Made by a program: the position numbers and the translations under genes. Source: JAEZHK01 sp040768845 (GTDB taxonomy: Bacteria; Bacillota; Clostridia; Christensenellales; Aristaeellaceae). Taken from it: a stretch of 64,000 nt of DNA. Below the pieces are notes generated by a model. The model was not told the origin of the DNA. It saw only the letters and a list, made by a program, of their open reading frames with translations, and did not search any database. The DNA is taken from the NCBI GenBank assembly GCA_040768845.1, contig JAXGME010000002.1:62001-126000 (forward strand). Direction: 5' to 3'. This document shows positions 51,636 through 59,367 of the stretch, one piece after another (positions within the stretch are counted from its first letter, which is position 1; the number at the start of each line of letters is the position of its first letter).

Positions 51636-52673
51636 TCAGACCGGGATTTCCATGGCGCGGGCGATGGACGCCCCGTAGGGCGGCCGCAGCACGCCCGCCT
51701 CGGTGACGATGCCCGCGATGAGCGCCGCGCCCGTCACGTCGAAGGCGGGATTGAAGGCGTCGACGCCTTCCGGCGCGGACCGGACGCCCTGGAAAAGACG
51801 CATTTCGTCCGGATCGCGCATTTCGATGGGGATCAGCGCGCCGGAGGCGATGTCCGGGTCGATGGTGGACCTGGGCGCGGCCACGTAAAAGGGAATGCCA
51901 TGGGCCTTTGCCAGCACCGCGAGGCCGTAGGTGCCCACCTTGTTGGCCGTGTCGCCGTTTCGCGCGATGCGGTCCGCGCCGACGATCACCCGCTGGATTT
52001 TGCCTGCCGCCATCAGCACTGCCGCCATGCCGTCGGACTGGACGGTCACCGGGATGCCGTCCTTTTGCAGCTCCCACGCCGTCAGCCGCGCGCCCTGCAA
52101 AAGCGGCCGCGTCTCGTCGGCGTAGACGTGCACGCGCTTTCCGGCCTCGACCGCCGAGCGGATCACGCCCAGCGCGGTGCCATGGCCGGCGGTGGCCAGC
52201 GCGCCGGCGTTGCAGTGGGTGAGGATGCCGTCCCCATCCGCGATCAGCGCCTGCCCGTGGGCGCCGATGGTGCGGTTGACGGCCGCGTCCTCGCGCTTCA
52301 TCCGGTCCGCCAGACCGCGGGCGGCCTCCGCCGCGCCCGCCGCGCCGCCGGCGGCATAGGCGCCCTCGATCTCCGCCATGGCCCGGTCCAGCGCCCAGAA
52401 CAGGTTGACCGCCGTGGGCCGCGTACCCATGAGCCGCAGGCGGTCGGCGCGCACCGCGCCCAGAAAATCCGGCGCTGCGGCGTTTCGCCGCGCCGAAAGG
52501 GCCATGCCGTAAGCCGCCGCCACGCCGATGAGGGGCGCGCCCCGCACCCTGAGGCGGCAAATGGCCTCGGCCATGGCCTCCACCGTTTCGATGCGCAGGT
52601 AGTCTTCCCGCGCCGGCAAAAGCGTCTGGTCCAGAATGACCGGCGCGCCATCCTCCCAGAAAATGGTCTCCAT
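51636..52673 (-). CDS. mtnA: S-methyl-5-thioribose-1-phosphate isomerase
   Basis: Isomerises methylthioribose-1-phosphate to the ribulose form in methionine salvage (or 5-deoxyribose salvage). The 345-residue protein has RIETVEAMAEAI, RVRGAPLIGVAAAYG, the catalytic Cys in LTHCNAGALATAG and the catalytic Asp in VGADRIARNGDTANK. The start overlaps the preceding kinase stop as TGATG. No other mtn genes are in the window, so a partial salvage to a deoxyribulose-phosphate is possible. Confidence 0.94.
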   Translation of the reverse strand: METIFWEDGAPVILDQTLLPAREDYLRIETVEAMAEAICRLRVRGAPLIGVAAAYGMALSARRNAAAPDFLGAVRADRLRLMGTRPTAVNLFWALDRAMAEIEGAYAAGGAAGAAEAARGLADRMKREDAAVNRTIGAHGQALIADGDGILTHCNAGALATAGHGTALGVIRSAVEAGKRVHVYADETRPLLQGARLTAWELQKDGIPVTVQSDGMAAVLMAAGKIQRVIVGADRIARNGDTANKVGTYGLAVLAKAHGIPFYVAAPRSTIDPDIASGALIPIEMRDPDEMRLFQGVRSAPEGVDAFNPAFDVTGAALIAGIVTEAGVLRPPYGASIARAMEIPV

Positions 52674-54322
52674 CAGTCGTCCTCCCGGTAAAAGCAGGAG
52701 CCGCCGATGAACTCCCGCAAAATGGAGTTGGGCGGAATCTCATCCTCCACGTCGGCGGTCTGGATGTAGTTCAGAAACTTCACCAGCGACCGGGCGCGGG
52801 TAAAGTGGGGGCTCTCCGGCGGAATGTCGCACAGCAGCGGATAGACGTATTTTTTCAAAATCGGCAGCTCGTACACCAGGGATGTGTTGAACATGATGTC
52901 CGCCTTCTCCTGGTGCGGAAAGATGTAGTTGGCTTCGCCCCGGCGGACAGAGGGCCACATGGCCAGCGTATCCTCCGGCGTGGCGCCGCGGAAGTTGTGG
53001 TCGCGCACCAGGCGGCGAAGAAGGCGGGCGTCGGTGGTGCGAATGCGGTTGTGGTCATCCAGGTTCAGCGTGGTCAGCGCGCTGACGTAGATCAGAAACT
53101 TGCTGCCTCGGGGCACTTCGCTGGTGAGCTGGTCGTTGAGCGCGTGGATGCCCTCCACCAGGATCGGCTGGCCGTGTTCGACGCGCACGGCGTGCTTTCG
53201 CTCCAAACGCCGGCCGGTGGGAAAGTCAAAAGAGGGCGCCTCCACCGTCTCCCCCTGCATTAGCCGCACCAGCTGCTCGTTGAAAAGCGGCAGATCCAGG
53301 GTGTCGATGCGCTCGAGGTCCACCTCGCCGTTTTCGTCCACGGGGATCTTCTCCCGGTCGATGTAGTAGTCGTCCAGCGACAGCTTGTAGGGCCTGAAGC
53401 CCCGGGCCTGCAGCACGATCCGCAGCCGGTGGGCGAAGGTGGTCTTGCCCGAGGACGATGGCCCCGCCACCAGGATCAGCTGCGCGCCGCTCTTCTGAAA
53501 TTCGTCAGCGATCAGGTTGATCGAGCGCTCCTGCAGCGCCTCGTTGATGCGGATGAACTCGCGCAGCCTTCGGCCGGCGATCATCTCGTTGAGGTCGGCC
53601 GCGTTTTCGCAGCCCAGGATCTCCGCCCAGCGGGAGGATTCGTCAAAGCAGCGCATCAGCTTGGGCTGATCGCGGAATTCGGCCGGGCGGGCCGGGTCCG
53701 CCGGGTCCGGAAGCGACAGCGCCAGCCCCGGCATGTAAAAGTCCAGCTTGAATACCGGCGTGTAGCCGGTGGAGGGCGCCATTTCGCCGTAGAAATACTC
53801 CAGCATCTCGCCGCACTTGTAGAGCTGGAAGTGCTCGAAGGGGCGGTATTTCAGAAGCTGCACCTTGTCCATCTGCCCCTCGCGCTCAAAGTAGCGAATG
53901 GCTTCGGCCCGGGTGATCACCTTTTTTTCAAAGGGCATGTCGGCCGCCACCAGCGCGCGCATCCGGTCCTCGATCTGCCGGACCATGGCGGCGGTCAGCG
54001 TCACGCCCGTCAGCCGCGCGTACAGCCCCGTCTGCGTGCTGTTCTCCATGCGCACCCGGACCTCCGGAAACAGCTCCCGGATTGCCAGCAGCAGCACGAA
54101 GCGCACCGACCGCTCGTAAATACGCGCGCCTTCTTCGTATTGATAGGTCAGCGTTTCCACCGCGGCGCCCGCCTCGGCCCGGGCGCTGAGCGGCAGCGTC
54201 TTGCCCCGGAGGCTCACGCCCAGCACGCGCCGGGGCGCCTCGGGGCAGAGCCTCTGGATCAGGTCACGGTACTGCGCGCCCTCCGCAGCCTCCACCGGAC
54301 GCCCGTCGATCAGAACCGTCAT
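52673..54322 (-). CDS. TGS/ThrRS-like N-terminus fused to a uridine-kinase-family nucleoside kinase
   Basis: A 549-residue fusion. Residues 1-60 resemble a TGS domain, about 60-230 resemble the ThrRS/AlaRS second additional domain (FVLLLAIRELFPEVRVRMENS; FEKKVITRAEAIRYF), and the remainder is a P-loop kinase with Walker A VAGPSSSGKTTFAHRL, SLDDYYIDREKIP, SFDFPTGRR and PILVEGIHALND. Such proteins are annotated as nucleoside or uridine kinases in clostridia; the ThrRS-like part may bind RNA or be vestigial. Its stop overlaps mtnA, which suggests joint work on nucleosides or their ribose products. Confidence 0.88.
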   Translation of the reverse strand: MTVLIDGRPVEAAEGAQYRDLIQRLCPEAPRRVLGVSLRGKTLPLSARAEAGAAVETLTYQYEEGARIYERSVRFVLLLAIRELFPEVRVRMENSTQTGLYARLTGVTLTAAMVRQIEDRMRALVAADMPFEKKVITRAEAIRYFEREGQMDKVQLLKYRPFEHFQLYKCGEMLEYFYGEMAPSTGYTPVFKLDFYMPGLALSLPDPADPARPAEFRDQPKLMRCFDESSRWAEILGCENAADLNEMIAGRRLREFIRINEALQERSINLIADEFQKSGAQLILVAGPSSSGKTTFAHRLRIVLQARGFRPYKLSLDDYYIDREKIPVDENGEVDLERIDTLDLPLFNEQLVRLMQGETVEAPSFDFPTGRRLERKHAVRVEHGQPILVEGIHALNDQLTSEVPRGSKFLIYVSALTTLNLDDHNRIRTTDARLLRRLVRDHNFRGATPEDTLAMWPSVRRGEANYIFPHQEKADIMFNTSLVYELPILKKYVYPLLCDIPPESPHFTRARSLVKFLNYIQTADVEDEIPPNSILREFIGGSCFYREDD

Positions 54323-54427
54323 GTCGCACTCCCTTCCGGAGCAAAGGCGTTTTGTCCGCCTTCGCCAATTGTTAACACAACTCAGCCTTCAAAAAAGATG
54401 ACTATTTACGTATATACGCACTTATGG

Positions 54428-54482
54428 TCAGTAAATTAATCTTTTATATTCTCACATTTTGAGATATAATTAAATTTACTGA
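54428..54482 (+). promoter_or_regulatory. AT-rich nested inverted repeats and promoter of the spo0A-like gene
   Basis: TCAGTAAATT (54428-54437) and AATTTACTGA (54473-54482) are perfect complements flanking a smaller TCTCA/TGAGA repeat and TATAAT (54465-54470). The -35 is weak. A consensus 0A box was not found. Confidence 0.55.
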
Positions 54483-54511
54483 TATCCATTCTTGGGAACG
54501 GAGGCGCATCC

Positions 54512-55225
54512 ATGTCCATCGTCCGAATCATGCTTGTCGACAGCAATGCCGCCTTCGTGAAGGGCACGCGGGACACCCTGCAGCGGGAGGACGACCTGGA
54601 GGTCGTCGCCACGGCCTACGACGGCGCCGAAGCGCTCAAAACCGCGCTCACCGCGCGCCCGGACGTGATGGTCACGGGCCTTGTCATGCCGGTGCTGGAC
54701 GGCTTCGCGCTGATGGAGGCCCTCTTCCGGGCCAAGCTGGGCATCCGCGTCGTCGTGCTGTCGGAGCTGACGCGGGACTGCTTCATCCGCCAGGCGATGA
54801 GCCTCGGCGCCTGTTATTACATGATCAAGCCGGTGGACCCCGCGGTGCTGGTCAGCCGCGTGCGCGACAGCGTGCACTTTGAGGACGTCGGAACGCTGGC
54901 CTCGCCCGTCGGCAACCTGGAGGACCCGGTCAGCCCGCTGCTGGCGTCCGTGGGCATCACGCCCGGCACGGCGGGCCACCGCTACCTGCACCTGGCCGTC
55001 ACGATGGCCGCCCGGATGGAAAGCCTTTCGGGCCGGATCACCACGGAGATCTACCCCGCCGTCGCCCGCGCCTTTCAGACGGACCAGCGCAACGTGGAGC
55101 GGGCGATCCGCCACGCCATCCGGACGGCCTGCACCCTGGGCAGCGCGCCGGACGCAACCCGGCTCACCAACGGCGAGGTGATCGCGCGCCTCGCGCGGCA
55201 GTACGCCGCAAAGCTCATGCCCTGA
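54512..55225 (+). CDS. Spo0A-like response regulator with a degenerate receiver
   Basis: A 237-residue protein. The C-terminal domain is clearly Spo0A-type: GITPGTAGHRYLHLAV, ITTEIYPAVARAF and the recognition-helix segment NVERAIRHAIRTA, followed by LTNGEVIARLA. The segment corresponding to SLFGYT in B. subtilis is shortened. The receiver (about residues 4-115) keeps Asp10 and Lys106 but has Ser at 11 and Gly at 56, the phosphoacceptor position (DVMVTGLVMP), with Ser84 at the switch Ser/Thr site. It therefore cannot be phosphorylated in the normal way. GGAGG precedes the ATG. The usual neighbour spoIVB is absent, so it is probably a paralogue. Confidence 0.85.
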   Translation: MSIVRIMLVDSNAAFVKGTRDTLQREDDLEVVATAYDGAEALKTALTARPDVMVTGLVMPVLDGFALMEALFRAKLGIRVVVLSELTRDCFIRQAMSLGACYYMIKPVDPAVLVSRVRDSVHFEDVGTLASPVGNLEDPVSPLLASVGITPGTAGHRYLHLAVTMAARMESLSGRITTEIYPAVARAFQTDQRNVERAIRHAIRTACTLGSAPDATRLTNGEVIARLARQYAAKLMP

Positions 55226-55228
55226 GGA

Positions 55229-55939
55229 TCACCGGAATCCGCCGTCCACCCCCAGCACCTGTCCGGTGATGAACGCCGCCCCCGCCAGAAAGACCAGCGC
55301 CGCCGCCACTTCCTCCGGCTCCCCCAGCCGTCCGAGGGGCGTGCGCTGCTCCAGGTCCCGGATGGCCTCGTCGTCCAGCGCCCCGTTCATGTCCGTCCGG
55401 ATCACGCCGGGCGCCACGGCGTTGACGCGGATTCCGGAGGGCCCCAGTTCCTGCGCGAGGGATTTGGTCAGCGCGATCACCGCGCCCTTCGCCGCGGCGT
55501 AGTGGGCCTCGCAGGAGGCGCCGGATACGCCCCACACGCTCGAAACGTTCAGGATGCATCCGCGCTTTCGCGCGATCATCTCCCGGGCCGCCGCCCGCGC
55601 GCAGTAGAACGCGCCGTCCAGATTGACCGCCAGCATCCTGCGCCAGTCGTCGTCCGAAATCTCGTCAAACAGCCGGAATTCCGAAATTCCGGCGTTGTTG
55701 ACCAGCACATCCACGCCCCCGAGCCCCGCGCGAACCCGCGCGAAGGCTTTTTCTACGTCCGCGGAGCGGGCCACATCAGCCTTGACCCCCATGGCGCCGG
55801 TCTTCTCGGCCACGGCCTGGGCGGCCTCGTCGTCGCTGCGGTAGAGAAACGCCACGCGATACCCCGCCGCGGCAAAGGCGGCCACCGCCGCCGCGCCGAT
55901 GCCCCTCGATCCGCCCGTGACCACCGCGACAAACGGCAT
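55229..55939 (-). CDS. SDR-family oxidoreductase (FabG-like)
   Basis: A 236-residue short-chain dehydrogenase with TGGSRGIGAA, NNAGISEF, the catalytic Ser in LNVSSVWG, YAAAK, and the C-terminal GQVLGVDGGFR usual for FabG-like enzymes. GGAGGGG precedes the chosen ATG by about nine bases; an ATG eight codons upstream lies within the -10 of the promoter and cannot be transcribed. It stands alone, so a fatty-acid role is not implied. It converges with the spo0A-like gene, leaving three bases between stops. Confidence 0.83.
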   Translation of the reverse strand: MPFVAVVTGGSRGIGAAAVAAFAAAGYRVAFLYRSDDEAAQAVAEKTGAMGVKADVARSADVEKAFARVRAGLGGVDVLVNNAGISEFRLFDEISDDDWRRMLAVNLDGAFYCARAAAREMIARKRGCILNVSSVWGVSGASCEAHYAAAKGAVIALTKSLAQELGPSGIRVNAVAPGVIRTDMNGALDDEAIRDLEQRTPLGRLGEPEEVAAALVFLAGAAFITGQVLGVDGGFR

Positions 55940-55961
55940 GCCCATCCCCTCCGTAATCTCC

Positions 55962-55967
55962 ATTATA
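55962..55967 (-). promoter_or_regulatory. -10 element of the SDR gene
   Basis: TATAAT on the minus strand; the -35 region (TTTTGA at 17 bases) is weak. It decides the SDR start codon. Confidence 0.55.
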
Positions 55968-56011
55968 CCACGCCGCGCTTCCGATCAAAACCCCGAATCG
56001 CGGCATTTTCT

Positions 56012-56040
56012 TTGCCTAAAACGCGCGTTTCTGTTATAAT
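56012..56040 (+). promoter_or_regulatory. Promoter of the ABC-F gene
   Basis: TTGCCT and TATAAT with 17-base spacing; the leader is very short, about 15 bases. Confidence 0.7.
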
Positions 56041-56062
56041 GCAGACTTGGGAGTGAATGCGC

Positions 56063-57979
56063 ATGGTGCTTTTGTCCCTTCAGGGGATTGGAAAGAGTTT
56101 TGTCATGAACCGCGTGCTGTCGGACGTCAGCCTGACGCTCAAGCAGGGCCAGCGGATGGGCCTGGTGGGCGTCAACGGCAGCGGGAAATCGACCCTGTTA
56201 AAAATCATATCGGGCGACATCGCCCCCGACGAGGGCAGCGTTTCGCTGATGAAGGGCGCCACCGTGGGCCTGCTCACGCAGCAGGCCGACATTCTGGACG
56301 ACCTGACCGTGTGGGAGGAGCTGGCGCGGGTGTTCGACCCGCTCAAGCAGCAGGAGGCGCGCCTGCGCGAATTGGAGCGGGAAATGGCGGAGAGCCACGC
56401 GGACGGGGCGCTTTTTCAGCGGCTGTCGGGCGAATACGCGCGCCTCACCGCCCGATTTGAGTCGGACGGCGGCTACGAATGGCCCAGCCGCATCCAGGGC
56501 ACGCTGGCGGGGCTGGGCTTCGCCCGGGACCGGCAGGACCAGAAGGCCGCCTCCCTTTCCGGCGGCGAAAAGACGCGGCTTTGTCTGGCGCGGGCGCTGC
56601 TGGCCCAGCCCGACCTCCTGATGCTGGACGAGCCCACCAACCACCTGGACCTCGGCGCCGCCGCATGGCTGGAGGAGACGCTCAAAAAGTATCGGGGCAC
56701 GGTGCTTCTGATCTCCCACGACCGCTACTTCCTCAACGCCGTGTGCGATTCGGTGGCGGAACTTTCCATGACCCGGCTGACCCAGTACGAGGGCAACTAC
56801 GACCAGTTTCTGGTGAAGCGGGGCGAGGCCTTGGCCCGTCAGATGAAGGAATACGAAATGCAAAAGGCCGAGATCGCCCGGCAGGAGGCGATCATCGAGC
56901 GTTACCGCTCCTACAACCGCGAAAAATCCATCAAGGCTGCCGAGAGCCGCGAAAAGCGCCTGGAAAAGATGGAGCGGGTGGAAAAGCCCGTCAGCGAAAA
57001 GAAGGTGCGCTTTCAGTTCACCGCCCGGCGGCGCTCCGGCGACGAAGTGCTGCGGGTGCGCAATCTCTCCAAGGGCTTTGGCGGGCGCGCGCTGTTTCAG
57101 CACTTAGACCTGACCGTGCGCGCCGGGGACCGGGTGGCCATCATCGGCCCCAACGGCGTGGGCAAGACCACGCTGATGGACATCCTCGCCGGGCGGCGCG
57201 CGCCGGACGAGGGCACCGTGGCCTACGGCGCCAACGTGGACCTTGGCTACTACGATCAGCAGCAGTCCCAGCTGCACCCGGAAAGGACCGCCATGGACGA
57301 ATTGTGGGACGACTTCCCCTACATGCAGCCCGACCAGATCCGCGGCGCGCTGGCGCTGTTTCTCCTGACCGGGGACGACGTGTTCCAGCCCATCGCCACC
57401 CTCTCCGGCGGCGAAAAGGGCCGCGTGGCCCTCGCGAAGCTGATGCTCCGCAGGGACAACCTGCTGCTCCTGGACGAGCCCACCAACCACCTGGACATGG
57501 ACTCCCGCGAGGTGCTGGAGCACGCGCTGTCCGAATTCACCGGCACAATCCTGACCGTTTCCCACGACCGCTACTTTATCAACAAGATCGCCAGCCGCGT
57601 GGTGGAGATGCGCGCCGACGGCGCCGACGAGTACCTGGGCAACTACGACGACTATCTGGACAAAAAGCGCCGCGCCGCGTTCCAGGAGGCGGACGAATCC
57701 GCCGGGCTCACCCGCACCGAGCAGGAAAAGCAGAAGCGGCGGGAGCGGCTGCGCCGGGAGTCCAGGAAGGCGCTGGAGCGGCGCGTGGCGGACCTGGAGG
57801 AGAAAATTGCCCGGGCTGAAGAATCCATCGCGCTTCTGGAGGCGCGGATGGGCGACCCCGCCACCTATCAGGACGGCGGCGGCGAGCTGGTGGCCCGGGA
57901 GCACCGCGCCGCCCAGGAGGATCTCGCCGCGCTTCTCGACGAATGGGAGGCCGCGGCGGAGGTCGCCGCGGAACCGTAG
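56063..57979 (+). CDS. ABC-F family ATPase
   Basis: A 638-residue soluble protein with two ATP-binding domains and no membrane part: Walker A VGVNGSGKSTLLKI and GPNGVGKTTLMDI, signatures SLSGGEKTRLCLA and TLSGGEKGRVALA, and two LLDEPTNHLD motifs. The linker around residues 240-310 is rich in Lys/Arg/Glu, as in ribosome-binding P-site tRNA interaction motifs. A C-terminal coiled coil (about 540-625) is present. ABC-F proteins act at the ribosome E site; some give antibiotic resistance, others are housekeeping (Uup, YdiF). Sequence reading favours the Uup/YdiF type. GGGAG precedes the ATG by nine bases. Confidence 0.88.
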   Translation: MVLLSLQGIGKSFVMNRVLSDVSLTLKQGQRMGLVGVNGSGKSTLLKIISGDIAPDEGSVSLMKGATVGLLTQQADILDDLTVWEELARVFDPLKQQEARLRELEREMAESHADGALFQRLSGEYARLTARFESDGGYEWPSRIQGTLAGLGFARDRQDQKAASLSGGEKTRLCLARALLAQPDLLMLDEPTNHLDLGAAAWLEETLKKYRGTVLLISHDRYFLNAVCDSVAELSMTRLTQYEGNYDQFLVKRGEALARQMKEYEMQKAEIARQEAIIERYRSYNREKSIKAAESREKRLEKMERVEKPVSEKKVRFQFTARRRSGDEVLRVRNLSKGFGGRALFQHLDLTVRAGDRVAIIGPNGVGKTTLMDILAGRRAPDEGTVAYGANVDLGYYDQQQSQLHPERTAMDELWDDFPYMQPDQIRGALALFLLTGDDVFQPIATLSGGEKGRVALAKLMLRRDNLLLLDEPTNHLDMDSREVLEHALSEFTGTILTVSHDRYFINKIASRVVEMRADGADEYLGNYDDYLDKKRRAAFQEADESAGLTRTEQEKQKRRERLRRESRKALERRVADLEEKIARAEESIALLEARMGDPATYQDGGGELVAREHRAAQEDLAALLDEWEAAAEVAAEP

Positions 57980-58009
57980 CCCCGCGCAAAATGTGGAAAC
58001 CCTGTCCGC

Positions 58010-58066
58010 ATTCTAATCTCATTCTAATGATGCTGTCAGGACGCGCTAATCTCCGGATGCTATGAT
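58010..58066 (+). promoter_or_regulatory. Phased direct repeats and -10 upstream of the DUF4342-two-component operon
   Basis: CTAATCTC-like repeats begin at 58013, 58024 and 58046, that is at 11 and 22 base steps, upstream of TATGAT (58061-58066). The -35 is poor. Eleven-base direct repeats suit an OmpR-type regulator, and one is encoded downstream. Confidence 0.6.
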
Positions 58067-58110
58067 GATCCCGTCACAAGGAAAGAAACGGACAAAACGG
58101 AGGGAAAATC

Positions 58111-58623
58111 ATGGATCATTACGAAATGGTTGAGAAACTGCGCGAAAAGGCCAACGTATCCTACGAGGAGGCCAAGGCCGCGCTGGAGGCCGCCGACTGG
58201 AACCTGCTGGACGCGCTGGTGCTGTTGGAAAATCAGGGCAAGGTGGCGGGCGGCGCGGACTATTCCACCCGCAGCGAACCCCGGGACGACCGCGACAGCC
58301 ACCGCCGCCGTGAGCGCGCGGGCCGCGTGGGCCGCCAAATCGCCGCCGGCGTCAACCGGCTGGGCCGCTACTTTGTGGTGTTCACCCGCAGGGACGAGGC
58401 GCTGTTTGAGCTGCCGCTGATGGTGCTGATCCTGCTGCTGATCTTCGGCTTCTGGATCACGGTGCCGCTTCTGATCGTGGGGCTGTTCTTCGGGTTCAAG
58501 TACACGCTCAAGGGTGACGCGGGCGTGGAAGCGGTCAACCGCGTGATGGACAAGGCTTCCGAGGTGGCCGACAACATCGTCAGCGAGGTGCGCAAGGAAA
58601 CCGGAACCAACGACAAGCCGTAA
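58111..58623 (+). CDS. DUF4342 protein with N-terminal UBA-like domain
   Basis: A 170-residue membrane protein. Residues 1-45 (MVEKLREKANVSYEEAKAAL, ADWNLLDALVLLE) look like the UBA/TS-N helical bundle; a charged linker rich in Arg/Asp follows; the DUF4342 region has one long hydrophobic stretch (about 108-135) and an amphipathic C-terminus. Function is unknown. It is the first gene of a unit with a response regulator and sensor kinase, so it may be a target or accessory of that system. Confidence 0.82.
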   Translation: MDHYEMVEKLREKANVSYEEAKAALEAADWNLLDALVLLENQGKVAGGADYSTRSEPRDDRDSHRRRERAGRVGRQIAAGVNRLGRYFVVFTRRDEALFELPLMVLILLLIFGFWITVPLLIVGLFFGFKYTLKGDAGVEAVNRVMDKASEVADNIVSEVRKETGTNDKP

Positions 58624-58629
58624 CCCTGC

Positions 58630-58657
58630 GGGGCCGGCCAACCCCTTGGCCGGCCCC
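58630..58657 (+). terminator. Intercistronic hairpin between the DUF4342 gene and the response regulator
   Basis: A 12-base perfect stem around a 4-base loop, without a T-run; probably lowers or stabilises rather than ends transcription. Confidence 0.55.
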
Positions 58658-58686
58658 GATGCGGGCGGTCAAGGGGCAGGAGGCAT

Positions 58687-59367
58687 ATGGCAAAGATCCT
58701 TTTGATCGAGGACGAGGAGCGCATCGCCCGCTTTGTGGAGCTGGAGCTGACCCACGAGGGCTACGAAGTGGCGAAGGCCCACGACGGCCGCGCAGGGCTG
58801 GAGATGGCCGAGAGCGGCGGCTATGACCTGATGCTGCTGGACATCATGCTGCCCGAGTTGAACGGGCTGGAGGTGCTGCGCCGCTTCCGGAAGAGCTCAA
58901 ACGCCCCCGTCATCATGCTCACCGCCCGCGACGCGGTGATGGACAAGGTGTCCGGGCTGGACATGGGCGCGGACGACTACATCACAAAGCCCTTTCAGAT
59001 CGAGGAACTGCTGGCCCGCATTCGCGCTGCGCTGCGAAAGCGCGGCGCGAATGCGGGTCAGCCGCTCCTTTCCTGCGGCCCGGTCCGCCTGGACGCGGCC
59101 CGGCGGCTGGTCACCTGCGGCACCCGGGAGCTCGAGCTCACCAACCGGGAGTTTTCGCTTCTGATGACGCTGCTTGAGCACAAGTCCATCGTGCTGACCC
59201 GGGAGACGCTCCTCGAGCGGGTGTGGGGCTACGAATACATGGGCGAAACCAACGTGGTGGACGTGTACATCCGCTACCTGCGCGCCAAGCTGGACGAGGC
59301 CTGCGGCGTCAAGCTGATCCATACGGTGCGCGGCGTGGGCTACGCCATCAAGGAGCCGGAAGCATGA
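58687..59367 (+). CDS. OmpR-family response regulator
   Basis: A 226-residue two-domain regulator. The receiver has ILLIEDEERIARFV, the phosphoacceptor Asp in LMLLDIMLPELNG, the switch Thr in MLTARD and the Lys in YITKPF. The C-terminal winged helix has LTNREFSLLMTLLEHKS and VDVYIRYLRAKLD. It is intact, unlike the receiver of the Spo0A-like protein. It overlaps the kinase gene as ATGA and is likely autoregulated through the upstream repeats. Confidence 0.93.
   Translation: MAKILLIEDEERIARFVELELTHEGYEVAKAHDGRAGLEMAESGGYDLMLLDIMLPELNGLEVLRRFRKSSNAPVIMLTARDAVMDKVSGLDMGADDYITKPFQIEELLARIRAALRKRGANAGQPLLSCGPVRLDAARRLVTCGTRELELTNREFSLLMTLLEHKSIVLTRETLLERVWGYEYMGETNVVDVYIRYLRAKLDEACGVKLIHTVRGVGYAIKEPEA

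Noticed and set aside
56063..57979. ABC-F gene as an antibiotic-resistance factor
   Set aside because: No features decide for a resistance type; coiled-coil C-terminus and overall layout fit housekeeping Uup/YdiF.
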